A DNA stretch of 64,000 bases from Marinobacter sp. 1-4A (GTDB lineage Bacteria > Pseudomonadota > Gammaproteobacteria > Pseudomonadales > Oleiphilaceae), in NCBI RefSeq assembly GCF_016597725.1, contig NZ_VCGY01000001.1, forward strand, positions 186,001-250,000. The letters run 5' to 3'. The notes under the pieces are model-generated. The model was not told the DNA's origin, did no database searches, and worked only from the letters and a program-made list of their open reading frames with translations. Of this stretch, positions 1 through 8,533 are shown one piece after another. The stretch's first letter is position 1. Every line of letters starts with the position of its first letter. A program made the position numbers and the translations under genes.

Positions 1-268
1 TGTGGCCTACGCCTTGCCACTCACCTTTTAGATACGCCGAGATGGCAGAGGGGCCGGGAACAAACTGCAAAAAACGCGCGTAGGTAGAGCCAACGATTCC
101 CCAAACCAAGCGAAAACTAATCAAACCAACAATAGTAAGACCAAAGCGTTCGTGCCACAGCATCCATGTGCCGCCAAGACTAACTGTTACCAGAGAGCCC
201 GTAACAGCAAGTACAAGAAGCCAGTGAAAGAGTCGCGTGGGCAGGTCCCATAGGGAAATTGACTTCAT
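1..268 (-). CDS. Cytochrome b561/b6-type membrane protein, N-terminal part (runs off left edge)
   Basis: An open frame starts at the ATG read from 268 and stays open to base 1, so only the first 89 residues are visible. It opens with WDLPTRLFHW, typical of the di-haem cytochrome b family related to Ni/Fe-hydrogenase b subunits. His15 and His39 are candidate haem ligands. A first membrane helix spans about residues 13-32 and a second about 42-60. The family carries electrons within the inner membrane; the partner cannot be told from this fragment. It is divergent from the glutaredoxin-like gene at 391. The family call is fairly safe; the rest of the gene is outside the window. Confidence 0.75.
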   Translation of the reverse strand, partial: MKSISLWDLPTRLFHWLLVLAVTGSLVTVSLGGTWMLWHERFGLTIVGLISFRLVWGIVGSTYARFLQFVPGPSAISAYLKGEWQGVGH

Positions 269-390
269 GTATACCCCTTGTAAAAACTGACATATCCAGA
301 CCGATTACCCGAACCATACCCGTTTTGCTTTATACTGCCCACCGAAGTTCGCATAGCAAATAGTCATGTACCAAATGAAAGGTTTATTCA

Positions 391-786
391 ATGCGTGTGG
401 TAATCCGTTATTTTTTCCGGACGTTACGTCTCATTTTGACGCCCTTTGTACTCCTGAGCGAAAAGCTTGGAGGAGGAAAGCCGCTACAACGCAGCGCGGA
501 AGAGCAAAAGCAAGTCGATGCCGCCTGCGAGCAGTTAGCTCTATACCAATTTAAAACCTGCCCGTTCTGCGTCAAAGTACGGAAGCAAATTGCACGACTT
601 AACCTGAATATCGAGAAGCGGGATGCCCAGCATAACCCGACCCACCGAGCCGAGTTAGAACAAGGTGGCGGTAGTGTAAAAGTGCCTTGTTTGCGGATCA
701 CGAACAACGATGGCAGCGACCAGTGGATGTACGAATCCGGTGATATCAATGCTTGGCTGGAACAACGCTTTGGGCAAGTTGGCTGA
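391..786 (+). CDS. Membrane-anchored glutaredoxin/GST-N-fold thiol protein
   Basis: This is a 131-residue protein. A hydrophobic N-terminal segment (about residues 7-23) looks like an uncleaved membrane anchor. A thioredoxin-fold domain follows (about 48-127) with a CPFC redox motif at Cys57-Cys60, a cis-proline context VPC (98-100) and an ESGDI motif near 115-119, as in glutaredoxins and GST N-terminal domains. A GAAAGG-like ribosome site precedes the ATG. Its 3' end overlaps the convergent flavodoxin gene by about 40 bases. The fold is well supported; the substrate, and whether it uses glutathione, are unknown. Confidence 0.8.
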   Translation: MRVVIRYFFRTLRLILTPFVLLSEKLGGGKPLQRSAEEQKQVDAACEQLALYQFKTCPFCVKVRKQIARLNLNIEKRDAQHNPTHRAELEQGGGSVKVPCLRITNNDGSDQWMYESGDINAWLEQRFGQVG

Positions 787-1372
787 ACCAGTACTTCACA
801 GAAGCGGGGTCGCCCTGATGCACCAGCACTGGTTCAAAAAGCGGCGTAGCCCCTATCTGTCTTAGGTCTGAAGCAACCTCGATACCAAAACAGCAAAAGC
901 GTGGGTAGCTACGATCGCCTAGTGCGAGCACTGCATACGAGCAGGAGGCAAAGCCTTGCAGAGCGTGGCTAACCTCCTGCCAAGCGCCCCCTGTTCTCGG
1001 CGCATCACCATTTCCTGTGGTGCTGGCAACAATCAGCAAAGCGTGAGCAGGTACTTGGGCCGACGCCAGTTCATTGAGCTCAATCAACGATGCGCGCATT
1101 CCTTCTTTCTGAATCAACTTGCATGTCTGCTTAGCAAACTGACGAGCAGTGCCTGTCTCGGTCGCATAAGCCACGAGGTAGTCTGACTCTCTCGCGGTAT
1201 CGCGACACTGTTTTAAAGCGGTTTTTTTATGGAACCGCAGCAAAACAAGGGCATAACCAACCATCATAGCAGCGGCGACAAATTTTCGATCAGCCGCCAC
1301 TCCATCGCTAAACACGACGCAAACCACACCGCCACACAGCACTGCGACAACCGGTTTTACCCATGATTTCAC
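746..1372 (-). CDS. Membrane-anchored flavodoxin-domain protein
   Basis: A 208-residue protein with two N-terminal membrane helices (about 5-22 and 30-47) followed by a flavodoxin domain. FMN-binding signatures are visible: TETGTA at 71-76 for the phosphate, STTGNGDAP at 117-125 and LGDRSYPRF from 151. The closest architecture is the flavodoxin part of PepSY/flavodoxin/FAD-NADPH reductase fusion proteins of the PiuB or sulfite-reductase-flavoprotein type, but the FAD/NAD(P)H reductase domain is missing. It is the last gene of a four-gene operon; its ATG overlaps the stop of the DUF4198 gene by 4 bases. A likely role is passing electrons to the PepSY membrane protein encoded first in the operon; that is inference. 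Confidence 0.8.
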   Translation of the reverse strand: MKSWVKPVVAVLCGGVVCVVFSDGVAADRKFVAAAMMVGYALVLLRFHKKTALKQCRDTARESDYLVAYATETGTARQFAKQTCKLIQKEGMRASLIELNELASAQVPAHALLIVASTTGNGDAPRTGGAWQEVSHALQGFASCSYAVLALGDRSYPRFCCFGIEVASDLRQIGATPLFEPVLVHQGDPASVKYWFSQLAQSVVPAKH

Positions 1373-2178
1373 AATGGCAACACCTCAAGCGTTGCATTGT
1401 AGCTCATGCGTCTTTTTGCATTATCAAGCAGCTTGCCTGACTGCTCCAATTCAGCTTCGAGCCAGTACATGCCCGGCTCTTCCCATTCAACAAAGATGCG
1501 GCCCTGCGCATCAGTTTGGAGCTGTATTTCATCAACTTGATCACGGTAACGAATGCCACCGCGAATAACGACTACATTGAGATTTGCCGCAGGGTCGCCG
1601 TCTACCAGAAACTGAAATTCTGATGTTTCGCCAACAAACAAGTCATTGGGGTGTGTAACGGGAACCATTTCTAAGCCAACGCCTTTTGCTTCGAACGTGC
1701 GGGTTGTTGGAGCCCCTTTGGTTACGAAAACCTGCATGAGCCTATCGATCTCAAACAAACGCAAGTCCTCAGCTTCAGCTGGGATCTCTCCCATTTCATC
1801 GACACCGCCCCGCCACCGAACGTTTTTACCCTTATGTTTGTATGCACCAAAAAGGCCGTTGGTGCGAATTTCGAATGTATAGGTACCATCTCTGGTGAGT
1901 TGCGCATCAAATACCGAACGGTACTTTCCAGATGCCTTGTTCTGCGCCTCCAATGGCTCCCCTTGGGGATCTAGAATCTCTAAGTGTTCAAGGCCCAAGG
2001 GGTGATGTTCGAAGTAGAAAAGACTGTTTGAAATTGCGCCATCCATGGTTACCCAAGCTGTATCACCTGATAGCACCGTGGCTGAAGGTAACATCCAGGC
2101 CCGATGTGCAGAAGCCTCAGAAGCCACCCCCATACTTGCCGCTATCAATGCCAGTGTCGTTAACTTTTTAATGTTCAC
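1369..2178 (-). CDS. DUF4198-family periplasmic protein
   Basis: This 269-residue protein has a clear signal peptide that ends at about residue 24 in ASA, with His-Arg-Ala-Trp just after it. The mature part resembles DUF4198 proteins, which contain Ig-like beta domains and often sit beside metal-uptake genes. Aromatic and His residues (YFEHHPLG near 56-63) could bind metal, but that is not shown. It is third in the operon, 18 bases after the DUF2271 gene, and overlaps the flavodoxin start. The family assignment is from sequence pattern; the function is unknown, with periplasmic metal or siderophore handling the best contextual guess. Confidence 0.75.
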   Translation of the reverse strand: MNIKKLTTLALIAASMGVASEASAHRAWMLPSATVLSGDTAWVTMDGAISNSLFYFEHHPLGLEHLEILDPQGEPLEAQNKASGKYRSVFDAQLTRDGTYTFEIRTNGLFGAYKHKGKNVRWRGGVDEMGEIPAEAEDLRLFEIDRLMQVFVTKGAPTTRTFEAKGVGLEMVPVTHPNDLFVGETSEFQFLVDGDPAANLNVVVIRGGIRYRDQVDEIQLQTDAQGRIFVEWEEPGMYWLEAELEQSGKLLDNAKRRMSYNATLEVLPL

Positions 2179-2196
2179 TAAATATCTCCAAAATGC

Positions 2197-2715
2197 TCAG
2201 GGTTGGACTGTCAGTTTTACGCGGCCAAGCTCATTGCTGCCTTGCTGCGAGGTTTCAATGCTTGATTCAGCGGGCCACTGAAATGGCAGTTTTAGAAGCT
2301 CCCGCCCGCCAACTTCTCGCGCCGCTTCCACAACTAGTTGGTATTCGCCTGCCGGCAAGCCATGGATAGCTTGAGATTTGTTACTAAAGGTCAGTTCGTA
2401 GGTGCCTGCGAGCCTTGTGGCCCCGCTAAGCCCATCTACCGGCATGCTCAGCTGTCGCCCACTTCTCCGCCACCATAGCCGCAGATCTTTGAGCCACTTG
2501 CTCCCCTCGTCATCACGCATGTCGTGGTCGTACCAAAGCGCGAGATTTCGCTGATGCTGCCCTTTGCTGTTCTCAATCCATATCGCAACGTAGGGCTTAT
2601 GGTATTCAGCTACATTGAGCGCCGGAATTTCGACGTCTAGCACCAAGTCTTCCGCCCCAACGCAAGCGGAACCAAGCACTAACAAAAGCGATGAAAAGCT
2701 CCTTGATAAGTTCAT
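2197..2715 (-). CDS. DUF2271-family periplasmic protein
   Basis: A 172-residue protein with a signal peptide (about residues 1-21, ending VGAED). The mature domain carries the DUF2271 pattern: an early segment reading PYVAIWIEN, then a WYDHDMRDDEG region and a Trp-rich LRLWWRR stretch. The family recurs next to PepSY-TM and DUF4198 genes in iron-regulated operons of marine gammaproteobacteria. It is the second gene of the operon, 9 bases after the PepSY-TM gene. The molecular function is not known. Being exported, it probably works in the periplasm with the DUF4198 protein. Confidence 0.75.
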   Translation of the reverse strand: MNLSRSFSSLLLVLGSACVGAEDLVLDVEIPALNVAEYHKPYVAIWIENSKGQHQRNLALWYDHDMRDDEGSKWLKDLRLWWRRSGRQLSMPVDGLSGATRLAGTYELTFSNKSQAIHGLPAGEYQLVVEAAREVGGRELLKLPFQWPAESSIETSQQGSNELGRVKLTVQP

Positions 2716-2724
2716 AATTGTTCC

Positions 2725-3396
2725 TTAGTGCACAAACAAAACGGCCAGTAATACCGGCACAAGTACGCCCGCCCCTACAACCGGCCAAATTTCCGCCCGT
2801 TCTCGGGAATGTATCCACAAAACACAAAACCCGGTCACGCAGAAAACTATACAAATGACCGCAAATAGATCGATAAACCACACCCATGCAGCCCCTGTAT
2901 TACGCCCTTTATGCAGGTCATTCATCCAGGCAATCCAGCCTCTGTCGGTTGCCTCGTATATTAGGTTGCCGGTTTCAAAATCCACGCTCAGCCAAGCATC
3001 GCCGCCTGGCCTGGGGCTGGATACATAAAGTTCGTATTCTGACCACTCCAACGCACCTCTAGTGATTGCGATTCCGTGCTTCTCCTTGAGCCACGCGCTT
3101 AAAACCTTTGGCGTTTGTCCGCTCTCTTTACTTTCCCAACTGATGAGCTGCTGTACCAATTGCTCGGGAACATGATCTTCAATCAGGGTCACCTCCGGAA
3201 TCGAGGCAATCTGGCCTGCGTGATTGAGAGTTATGCCCGTAACCGAAAACAACATCATGCCGAACACTGCCAGCGCTGAACTGATCCAGTGCCACTGTAA
3301 GCAGAGCTTCAAATAACGGCCTCTTTTCGGAGCCCGAAGGCCATTTTCATCGTTGTTAGGGGTGCTTTTGGGTAAGGCGCTAGCAATCTTGCTCAT
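2725..3396 (-). CDS. PepSY-associated TM-helix protein, putative siderophore reductase subunit
   Basis: About 223 residues from the chosen ATG at 3396; a GTG at 3423 would add nine residues and cannot be excluded. One membrane helix (about residues 35-55) begins with LQWHWISSALAVFG, the PepSY_TM signature with His residues. A periplasmic PepSY-like domain follows, then HKGR (about 160) and two C-terminal helices. Related proteins such as FpvG and FoxB reduce ferric siderophores at the inner membrane. It is first in a four-gene operon and divergent from a TonB-dependent receptor, which supports the same role here. Which siderophore is involved is unknown. Confidence 0.8.
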   Translation of the reverse strand: MSKIASALPKSTPNNDENGLRAPKRGRYLKLCLQWHWISSALAVFGMMLFSVTGITLNHAGQIASIPEVTLIEDHVPEQLVQQLISWESKESGQTPKVLSAWLKEKHGIAITRGALEWSEYELYVSSPRPGGDAWLSVDFETGNLIYEATDRGWIAWMNDLHKGRNTGAAWVWFIDLFAVICIVFCVTGFCVLWIHSRERAEIWPVVGAGVLVPVLLAVLFVH

Positions 3397-3504
3397 GTTA
3401 AAAACGAGGCTCTCAGGCGGCACTTCATGAATATTTCAGGCGGAGATTATGTCAGTTCTCATTAGCTTTCAATTACCATTTACGTTTAATTTACATATCC
3501 ATTT

Positions 3505-3523
3505 GAGAATAATTGCTATTGCG
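3505..3523. promoter_or_regulatory. Candidate Fur box
   Basis: In the divergent gap between the PepSY-TM operon and the TonB receptor, GAGAATAATTGCTATTGCG matches roughly 10 of 19 positions of the classical Fur consensus, including GA-AAT in the left half and ATT in the right. Location between a receptor and a putative siderophore-reductase operon is where Fur control is expected. The match is imperfect, so this is a candidate only. Confidence 0.35.
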
Positions 3524-3606
3524 TTTATCGTGGTTTTTACATATATTGCGCTCCCACCTAACTAGAAACTCCATAAGATCAATACTTTGCAAAGGGCTCT
3601 ACTCTC

Positions 3607-5883
3607 GTGAAAAATTTCTCCCCAACGTCGCTGGCAATAGCAGTATCAGTACTTTCAAGTCAGGCCGCTGCTCAAAGCCCCACCGAATTGGCGCCCATAG
3701 TGGTTAGCGCCTCAGGTATCGAGCAAAAAGTAACCGATGCGCCAGCTTCAATTACTGTTATCACGAAGGGGGAGCTCGACAAAAAACCCTACGTAACTCT
3801 GCTTGATGCGGTACGAGGAGTTGAGGGCGTCGATATTGGAGAAACAACGGACAAAACCGGACAAGGCGGTATTAGTATTCGAGGTATGGGTGCGGACTAC
3901 ACCCTGATTCTTATCGACGGCAAACGCCAGAACAACGTGGGAGACATCTACCCAAACAACTTTGGTGGCAACCAGTTCAACCACATACCTCCCAAAGAAA
4001 TGATCGAACGGATTGAAATTATTCGGGGGCCAGCATCCACTCTGTACGGAGCAGACGCGCTCGGTGGTGTTATCAACATTATCACCAAGAAAATCGGCGA
4101 CAAATGGACGGGCTCTCTTTCGCACAGCCAAACTCTCGAAAGCAACAGCGATTTTGGCAATGATGATACAACTGAGTTTGCGATAGCTGGACCACTGATT
4201 AAGGATCGTCTTGGCCTTAGATTACGAGGCAGCCTGTATAACCGTGATGCATCACATCCTCAGTATACTCCCAGGGTGGATCCAAACGGAAACGAGGTAC
4301 CACGGGAATTGGGCTATGGCAGCGGCGGCCGCACCGTAGATAATGAGAACACGAACTTGGGCGCGCGCGCAGACATTCGCATTGCAGATGGGCAAGACCT
4401 AATCCTAGACTTCGAGACGTCCAGCCAAACCTACGATAACAATCCTGAAGATGGCAATAACCCCCTTGGCACTACCGACAGCGTGAATCGCTTGCCCCGT
4501 GCCGGATATGCCCTAGACCAAGAATTTAATCGCGAACAAGCTTCTATTCGACATCAAGGTGCTTGGGGCGATACCAATAGTGATATATCACTGCACTACA
4601 TTGAGACCACAAATGACGGGCGAACTTTACCACTCACCGCCCTAGAACGGTTGGAGTACGATCAACTCATAGAGAACGGTGCAACAGATCAGGAGATTTC
4701 AGATACATTCCTGCCGCGGCCCAAACGAGTTTTGGAAACCCGTCAAACTACGCTGGATTTAAAATTCGACTCTCTGATAGGAGATCACCTGCTTGTATAC
4801 GGCGGCCAATACATTGATGCCGAGATGGAAGACGGCACGTTTGGAATGACCGGCAGCGGTTTTAGTGCAGGCAAGACTCAGCCCCACCGGCAATGGGCCG
4901 TTTTTGCCGAAGATAATTGGGAAATTACCCGCACCGTTTCATTGACTGGTGGCGTTCGCCATGACCACCATAATATTTTTGGCGGCAACACGAGCCCCCG
5001 TCTTTACGGGAATTGGGATATCACACCTGAATGGACGCTGAAAGGCGGGGTAAGCACTGGTTACAAAGCACCCAAAGCGAGCGACCTGTTTGAAGGTATC
5101 ACCGGTTTTGGCGGGCAAGGTACTAGACCTTTTGTGGGCACGCCAAGCCTCACGCCTGAAAAAAGCGTGAACTCCGAAATTGCCATTTACTACACCCATC
5201 CAGATGGCCATAACTTCAACGCCACCGTGTTCTCCAACCAATTCAAGGACAAGATAGAAAGTGGCGGGGCTATACTGCATTGCGATGATGCAGATGCCAG
5301 TTCCGGCAACTGTGTAAATCTAGCACCAGAATGGAACCAATTACTGGGCGATGGCTATGAATTTAGCCAAAAGGTGAATATTGATAAAGCTGAGATCAAC
5401 GGGCTTGAACTGGCGGGCAGATACTGGATTATCAGCTCACTTTCTATTCGAGGCAACTACACCTATACCGACGCAGAAATTAAAAGCGGCGCTAACAAAG
5501 GCGATCCACTTAGCGGAACAGCCAAGCACATGGCTAACGCGACGCTCGATTGGCAGGTGACTCCGGCTTTTAGCACATACCTAACGGCAGAGCTCCGATC
5601 CAAGCGCCATACCAGTACACCAAGAGGTTGGGATAGCTCGATTGATTACCCGGAGTTCTACAAGGACTACACCGTCTTGCATCTTGGGGCGAGTTATCAG
5701 GTTAGTTCGTATTTGACCCTAAGTGGTCGCATAAACAACCTGTTGGACGAAGATTTCACCAGTTACGAAACCGTATACACCACGGATGATGGCGGAGCTA
5801 CCTATATCGCAAACTATATTGATGATTACAACATGAAGGCAAAAGCTAGAAACTTCTGGCTATCTGCAACCTTGAGTTTTTAA
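3607..5883 (+). CDS. TonB-dependent outer-membrane receptor (siderophore-type)
   Basis: A 758-residue receptor. The GTG start is followed by a signal peptide (to about residue 22, AAAQS) and a TonB box APIVVSAS (29-36). The plug domain covers about 45-165 and includes the conserved IRGPASTLYGADALGG region and a following INIITKK. A 22-strand barrel fills the rest and ends in an aromatic residue (ATLSF), as expected for Bam-dependent insertion. The plug most resembles the CirA/IrgA/FepA group, suggesting a catecholate siderophore or its breakdown product, but ligand cannot be read from sequence. It is divergent from the PepSY operon with a possible Fur site between, and ends at a strong terminator. 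Confidence 0.9.
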   Translation: MKNFSPTSLAIAVSVLSSQAAAQSPTELAPIVVSASGIEQKVTDAPASITVITKGELDKKPYVTLLDAVRGVEGVDIGETTDKTGQGGISIRGMGADYTLILIDGKRQNNVGDIYPNNFGGNQFNHIPPKEMIERIEIIRGPASTLYGADALGGVINIITKKIGDKWTGSLSHSQTLESNSDFGNDDTTEFAIAGPLIKDRLGLRLRGSLYNRDASHPQYTPRVDPNGNEVPRELGYGSGGRTVDNENTNLGARADIRIADGQDLILDFETSSQTYDNNPEDGNNPLGTTDSVNRLPRAGYALDQEFNREQASIRHQGAWGDTNSDISLHYIETTNDGRTLPLTALERLEYDQLIENGATDQEISDTFLPRPKRVLETRQTTLDLKFDSLIGDHLLVYGGQYIDAEMEDGTFGMTGSGFSAGKTQPHRQWAVFAEDNWEITRTVSLTGGVRHDHHNIFGGNTSPRLYGNWDITPEWTLKGGVSTGYKAPKASDLFEGITGFGGQGTRPFVGTPSLTPEKSVNSEIAIYYTHPDGHNFNATVFSNQFKDKIESGGAILHCDDADASSGNCVNLAPEWNQLLGDGYEFSQKVNIDKAEINGLELAGRYWIISSLSIRGNYTYTDAEIKSGANKGDPLSGTAKHMANATLDWQVTPAFSTYLTAELRSKRHTSTPRGWDSSIDYPEFYKDYTVLHLGASYQVSSYLTLSGRINNLLDEDFTSYETVYTTDDGGATYIANYIDDYNMKAKARNFWLSATLSF

Positions 5884-5909
5884 CACGAAGCATTCAGGCT
5901 TGCATAAGA

Positions 5910-5935
5910 AAACGCCCCTCCAAGGAGGGGCGTTT
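5910..5935. terminator. Bidirectional rho-independent terminator
   Basis: A perfect 12-bp inverted repeat (arms 5910-5921 and 5924-5935, core CGCCCCTCC/GGAGGGGCG) flanked by A and T runs lies 26 bases after the receptor stop. It also lies before the convergent epimerase gene's 3' end, so it can stop transcription from both sides. Confidence 0.9.
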
Positions 5936-5961
5936 CTATTATGATGCAGGATTTTCTGAGA

Positions 5962-6969
5962 TCAGACTTGGTAAAAATCACGATACCAGTCAACAAAGTT
6001 GGCTATCCCCTCTTCCACGCCGGTGGCTGGTTTATAGCCGACATCGCTGATCAAATCATCAACGTTTGCGTAGGTGGCTGGCACATCGCCCGGCTGCATA
6101 GGAAGCAGATTTTTTTGGGCCTTTTTCCCGACTCTTTGCTCAATAATTTCTATGAACCGAGAGAGCTCCACAGGGTTGTTGCTGCCAATGTTGTAAATGC
6201 GATAAGGGGCCTTGCTGGTGCTTGGGTCAGGCGCTGCGCCACTCCAGTCGCCGTTAGGCTGAGCGACTTGATCGAGAGTACGGACAACACCTTCCACAAT
6301 ATCGTCGATATAAGTGAAGTCCCGTTTGTGGTTGCCATGATTGAACACATCAATTGGTTCACCAGCCAGAATCTTCTTGGTAAAGATAAACAAGGCCATA
6401 TCTGGTCGGCCCCAAGGGCCGTAGACGGTAAAGAATCGTAAACCAGTAGTGGGTAAACCATAGAGGTGACTGTAGGTGTGAGCCATCAACTCATTGGCTT
6501 TTTTCGAGGCTGCATACAAACTTAGAGGGTGGTCCACATTATCATGGACTGAAAACGGCATGGCCTCGTTAGCGCCGTAAACCGAGCTGCTAGAAGCATA
6601 TACCAGATGTTTCACATCGTTGTGGCGACACCCTTCTAGTATGTTCATGAAGCCAACGAGGTTGGCATCCACATACGCATTGGGGTTTTCCAGCGAGTAG
6701 CGCACACCAGCCTGAGCAGCTAGGTGCACGACTCGTTCGGGACGATGCTTTGCGAAGATATCGGCCATCACAGTTCGGTCTGCAACGTCTTCACGTACTT
6801 CAGTGAATCCAGCGTGGCCGGTAAGGCGTGAGAGACGGGCTTCCTTGAGATTAACATCGTAATAGTCGTTAACATTATCAACGCCTATTACCTCATCTCC
6901 CCGCTCAAGCAACCGGTGCGCCAATTGCGAACCGATAAACCCTGCGGTGCCCGTTACCAGTATCTTCAA
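5962..6969 (-). CDS. UDP-glucuronate 4-epimerase (NAD-dependent epimerase)
   Basis: A 335-residue extended short-chain dehydrogenase that most resembles bacterial UDP-glucuronate 4-epimerases converting UDP-GlcA to UDP-GalA for polysaccharide or LPS. The NAD motif GTAGFIG is at 7-13, Asp31 follows beta-2, and the catalytic pair is Tyr152/Lys156 in YAASK with SSSS at 126-129. [15 protein letters not shown] (about 178-192) is typical of this subgroup. The start is TTG at 6969, decided by a good AGGAG eight bases upstream. The substrate-making Ugd is encoded 20 kb away at 27 kb. Subfamily specificity is inferred from similarity. Confidence 0.85.
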   Translation of the reverse strand: MKILVTGTAGFIGSQLAHRLLERGDEVIGVDNVNDYYDVNLKEARLSRLTGHAGFTEVREDVADRTVMADIFAKHRPERVVHLAAQAGVRYSLENPNAYVDANLVGFMNILEGCRHNDVKHLVYASSSSVYGANEAMPFSVHDNVDHPLSLYAASKKANELMAHTYSHLYGLPTTGLRFFTVYGPWGRPDMALFIFTKKILAGEPIDVFNHGNHKRDFTYIDDIVEGVVRTLDQVAQPNGDWSGAAPDPSTSKAPYRIYNIGSNNPVELSRFIEIIEQRVGKKAQKNLLPMQPGDVPATYANVDDLISDVGYKPATGVEEGIANFVDWYRDFYQV

Positions 6970-7004
6970 GTCTATTACTCCTTTTTAGACATCAGTGAAT
7001 ACTT

Positions 7005-7727
7005 TTAGAAGACAAGACCCGCGCTGATGAATGGCCCATCGATTTCCACATCAAATTGGTCGCTGCCATCTTCATAATCAACTGCAATCTGGCGATAGCC
7101 TGCACGAAGTTGCAACACTGAAATGTTGTACTGCCCGTACACGTTGAAGTCGCGCATGGAATCGCCATCAAAGCTGATGAAGTTACCTTCTGCACCTACA
7201 GCCGCTCCGGTAAGAGGCAAATCGACGCGGGCGGCGATATAGCCCATAGGCAAAACAGCGTCGGCTTCTGTGCGGCTTGACTGAGATGCGTTTTGAACGA
7301 GCAGCTCTCCGGAGAAATCTCTTATGGTTAACCCCAAATCAAGATTGACCACGTTATCCAAAATTTCGTAGTACAGAGTGAGATCAAGCTGTTCAAGGTC
7401 CAAATCCGAGCGCACAGGGCCTGAGCTTACCCCGTCATAGGGGCTGGTGAGTGTGCTGCGGCCGCTTTGTTCGATCAGTGTGTAAGCCAAACGTACATTC
7501 GGCAGAACCGGTACGGGGTGTTCCACATAAATGCTGGCGTTCGCGTTGCCGTCGTCCTTCAAACGCAACTCGTCATCCACATCGACCGAATTGCCGCCCG
7601 AGGCTGCGTTGCCGGACAAGTTAGAGTCCCAGTAGCCTACGCTGGCACCAAGGCCAACCACATCAGCCTGAGCCAACGATGTAGCCAAAAGAAGAGAACT
7701 GCCTACCGCGAGTGTGAGCTTATGCAT
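7005..7727 (-). CDS. TIGR04219-family outer-membrane beta-barrel protein
   Basis: A 240-residue protein with a signal peptide ending at ALAQA-like residues 20-22 (LAQADV). The mature part has alternating hydrophobic strands, starting VGLGASVGYWDSNLSG, and ends in a terminal Phe (ISAGLVF), the hallmark of small outer-membrane barrels. The pattern matches the uncharacterised TIGR04219 group. It sits between the epimerase and purC on the same strand but probably has its own promoter. No function is known for the family. Confidence 0.8.
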   Translation of the reverse strand: MHKLTLAVGSSLLLATSLAQADVVGLGASVGYWDSNLSGNAASGGNSVDVDDELRLKDDGNANASIYVEHPVPVLPNVRLAYTLIEQSGRSTLTSPYDGVSSGPVRSDLDLEQLDLTLYYEILDNVVNLDLGLTIRDFSGELLVQNASQSSRTEADAVLPMGYIAARVDLPLTGAAVGAEGNFISFDGDSMRDFNVYGQYNISVLQLRAGYRQIAVDYEDGSDQFDVEIDGPFISAGLVF

Positions 7728-7772
7728 GGTGCACCTGTGCCGTTATTGTCTGCTTGAATTAATGGCCAATAA

Positions 7773-8486
7773 TCAGTCGAAGTTGATTCCAATGCGGCGA
7801 CCCACTTCTTCATAGGTCTCGATAACATTGCCAAGACCTTGCCGGAAACGGTCTTTGTCCATTTTCTTTCGGGTTTCTTTATCCCATATCCGGCAACCGT
7901 CGGGACTAAACTCGTCGCCTAGAACAATCTCATCGCCGCTACGACCGAACTCCAACTTGTAATCCACCAGCAGCATTCCGGCTTCATCAAACAGGTTTTT
8001 CAGCACGCCGTTTACCTTGTAGGTCAACTCTTTCATCCGCGCTAGTTCGGCCTCAGTGGCCCAATTAAAGCTAACAGCCAAGGATTCGTTCACCATTGGG
8101 TCGTGCAATGCGTCGTTCTTGAGGAACAGCTCATAGGTCGGCGGGTTGAGTTCTAGCCCTTCTTCCACGCCCAGACGGCGACACAGGCTGCCCGCAGAAA
8201 CATTGCGCACAACACATTCCACTGGAATCATATCGAGCTTTTTAACCAGCGATTCGGTTGCAGACAACAAACCTTCGTGATGTGTGGGCACACCGGCCGC
8301 TTCTAGTTTTTCCATGATGAACGCGTTAAAACGGTTGTTCACCATACCTTTTCGGTTAAGTTGCTCTTTCTTTTCACCATCGAACGCCGAGGTGTCGTCA
8401 CGGAAGACAAGAACAAAGCGCTCCGGGTCGTCGGTGCGAAATACGGATTTGGCTTTGCCTGCGTAGAGTTCTTCGCGTTTTTCCAT
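7773..8486 (-). CDS. purC: Phosphoribosylaminoimidazole-succinocarboxamide synthase (SAICAR synthetase)
   Basis: This 237-residue enzyme joins CAIR and aspartate using ATP in purine synthesis. It has the usual length of the bacterial form. The N-terminal YAGKAKSVF is the ATP-binding start, and the segment [16 protein letters not shown] (about 93-108) and the DYKLEFGR motif (about 175-182) are conserved PurC signatures. It lies downstream of dapA and bamC on the same strand, the same order as dapA-bamC-purC in E. coli and Pseudomonas. Identification is secure. Confidence 0.97.
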   Translation of the reverse strand: MEKREELYAGKAKSVFRTDDPERFVLVFRDDTSAFDGEKKEQLNRKGMVNNRFNAFIMEKLEAAGVPTHHEGLLSATESLVKKLDMIPVECVVRNVSAGSLCRRLGVEEGLELNPPTYELFLKNDALHDPMVNESLAVSFNWATEAELARMKELTYKVNGVLKNLFDEAGMLLVDYKLEFGRSGDEIVLGDEFSPDGCRIWDKETRKKMDKDRFRQGLGNVIETYEEVGRRIGINFD

Positions 8487-8533
8487 CAGTAAGTCTCCGA
8501 AACGGAGGCCTGCACGGCAGGCACCCCTTCTAA

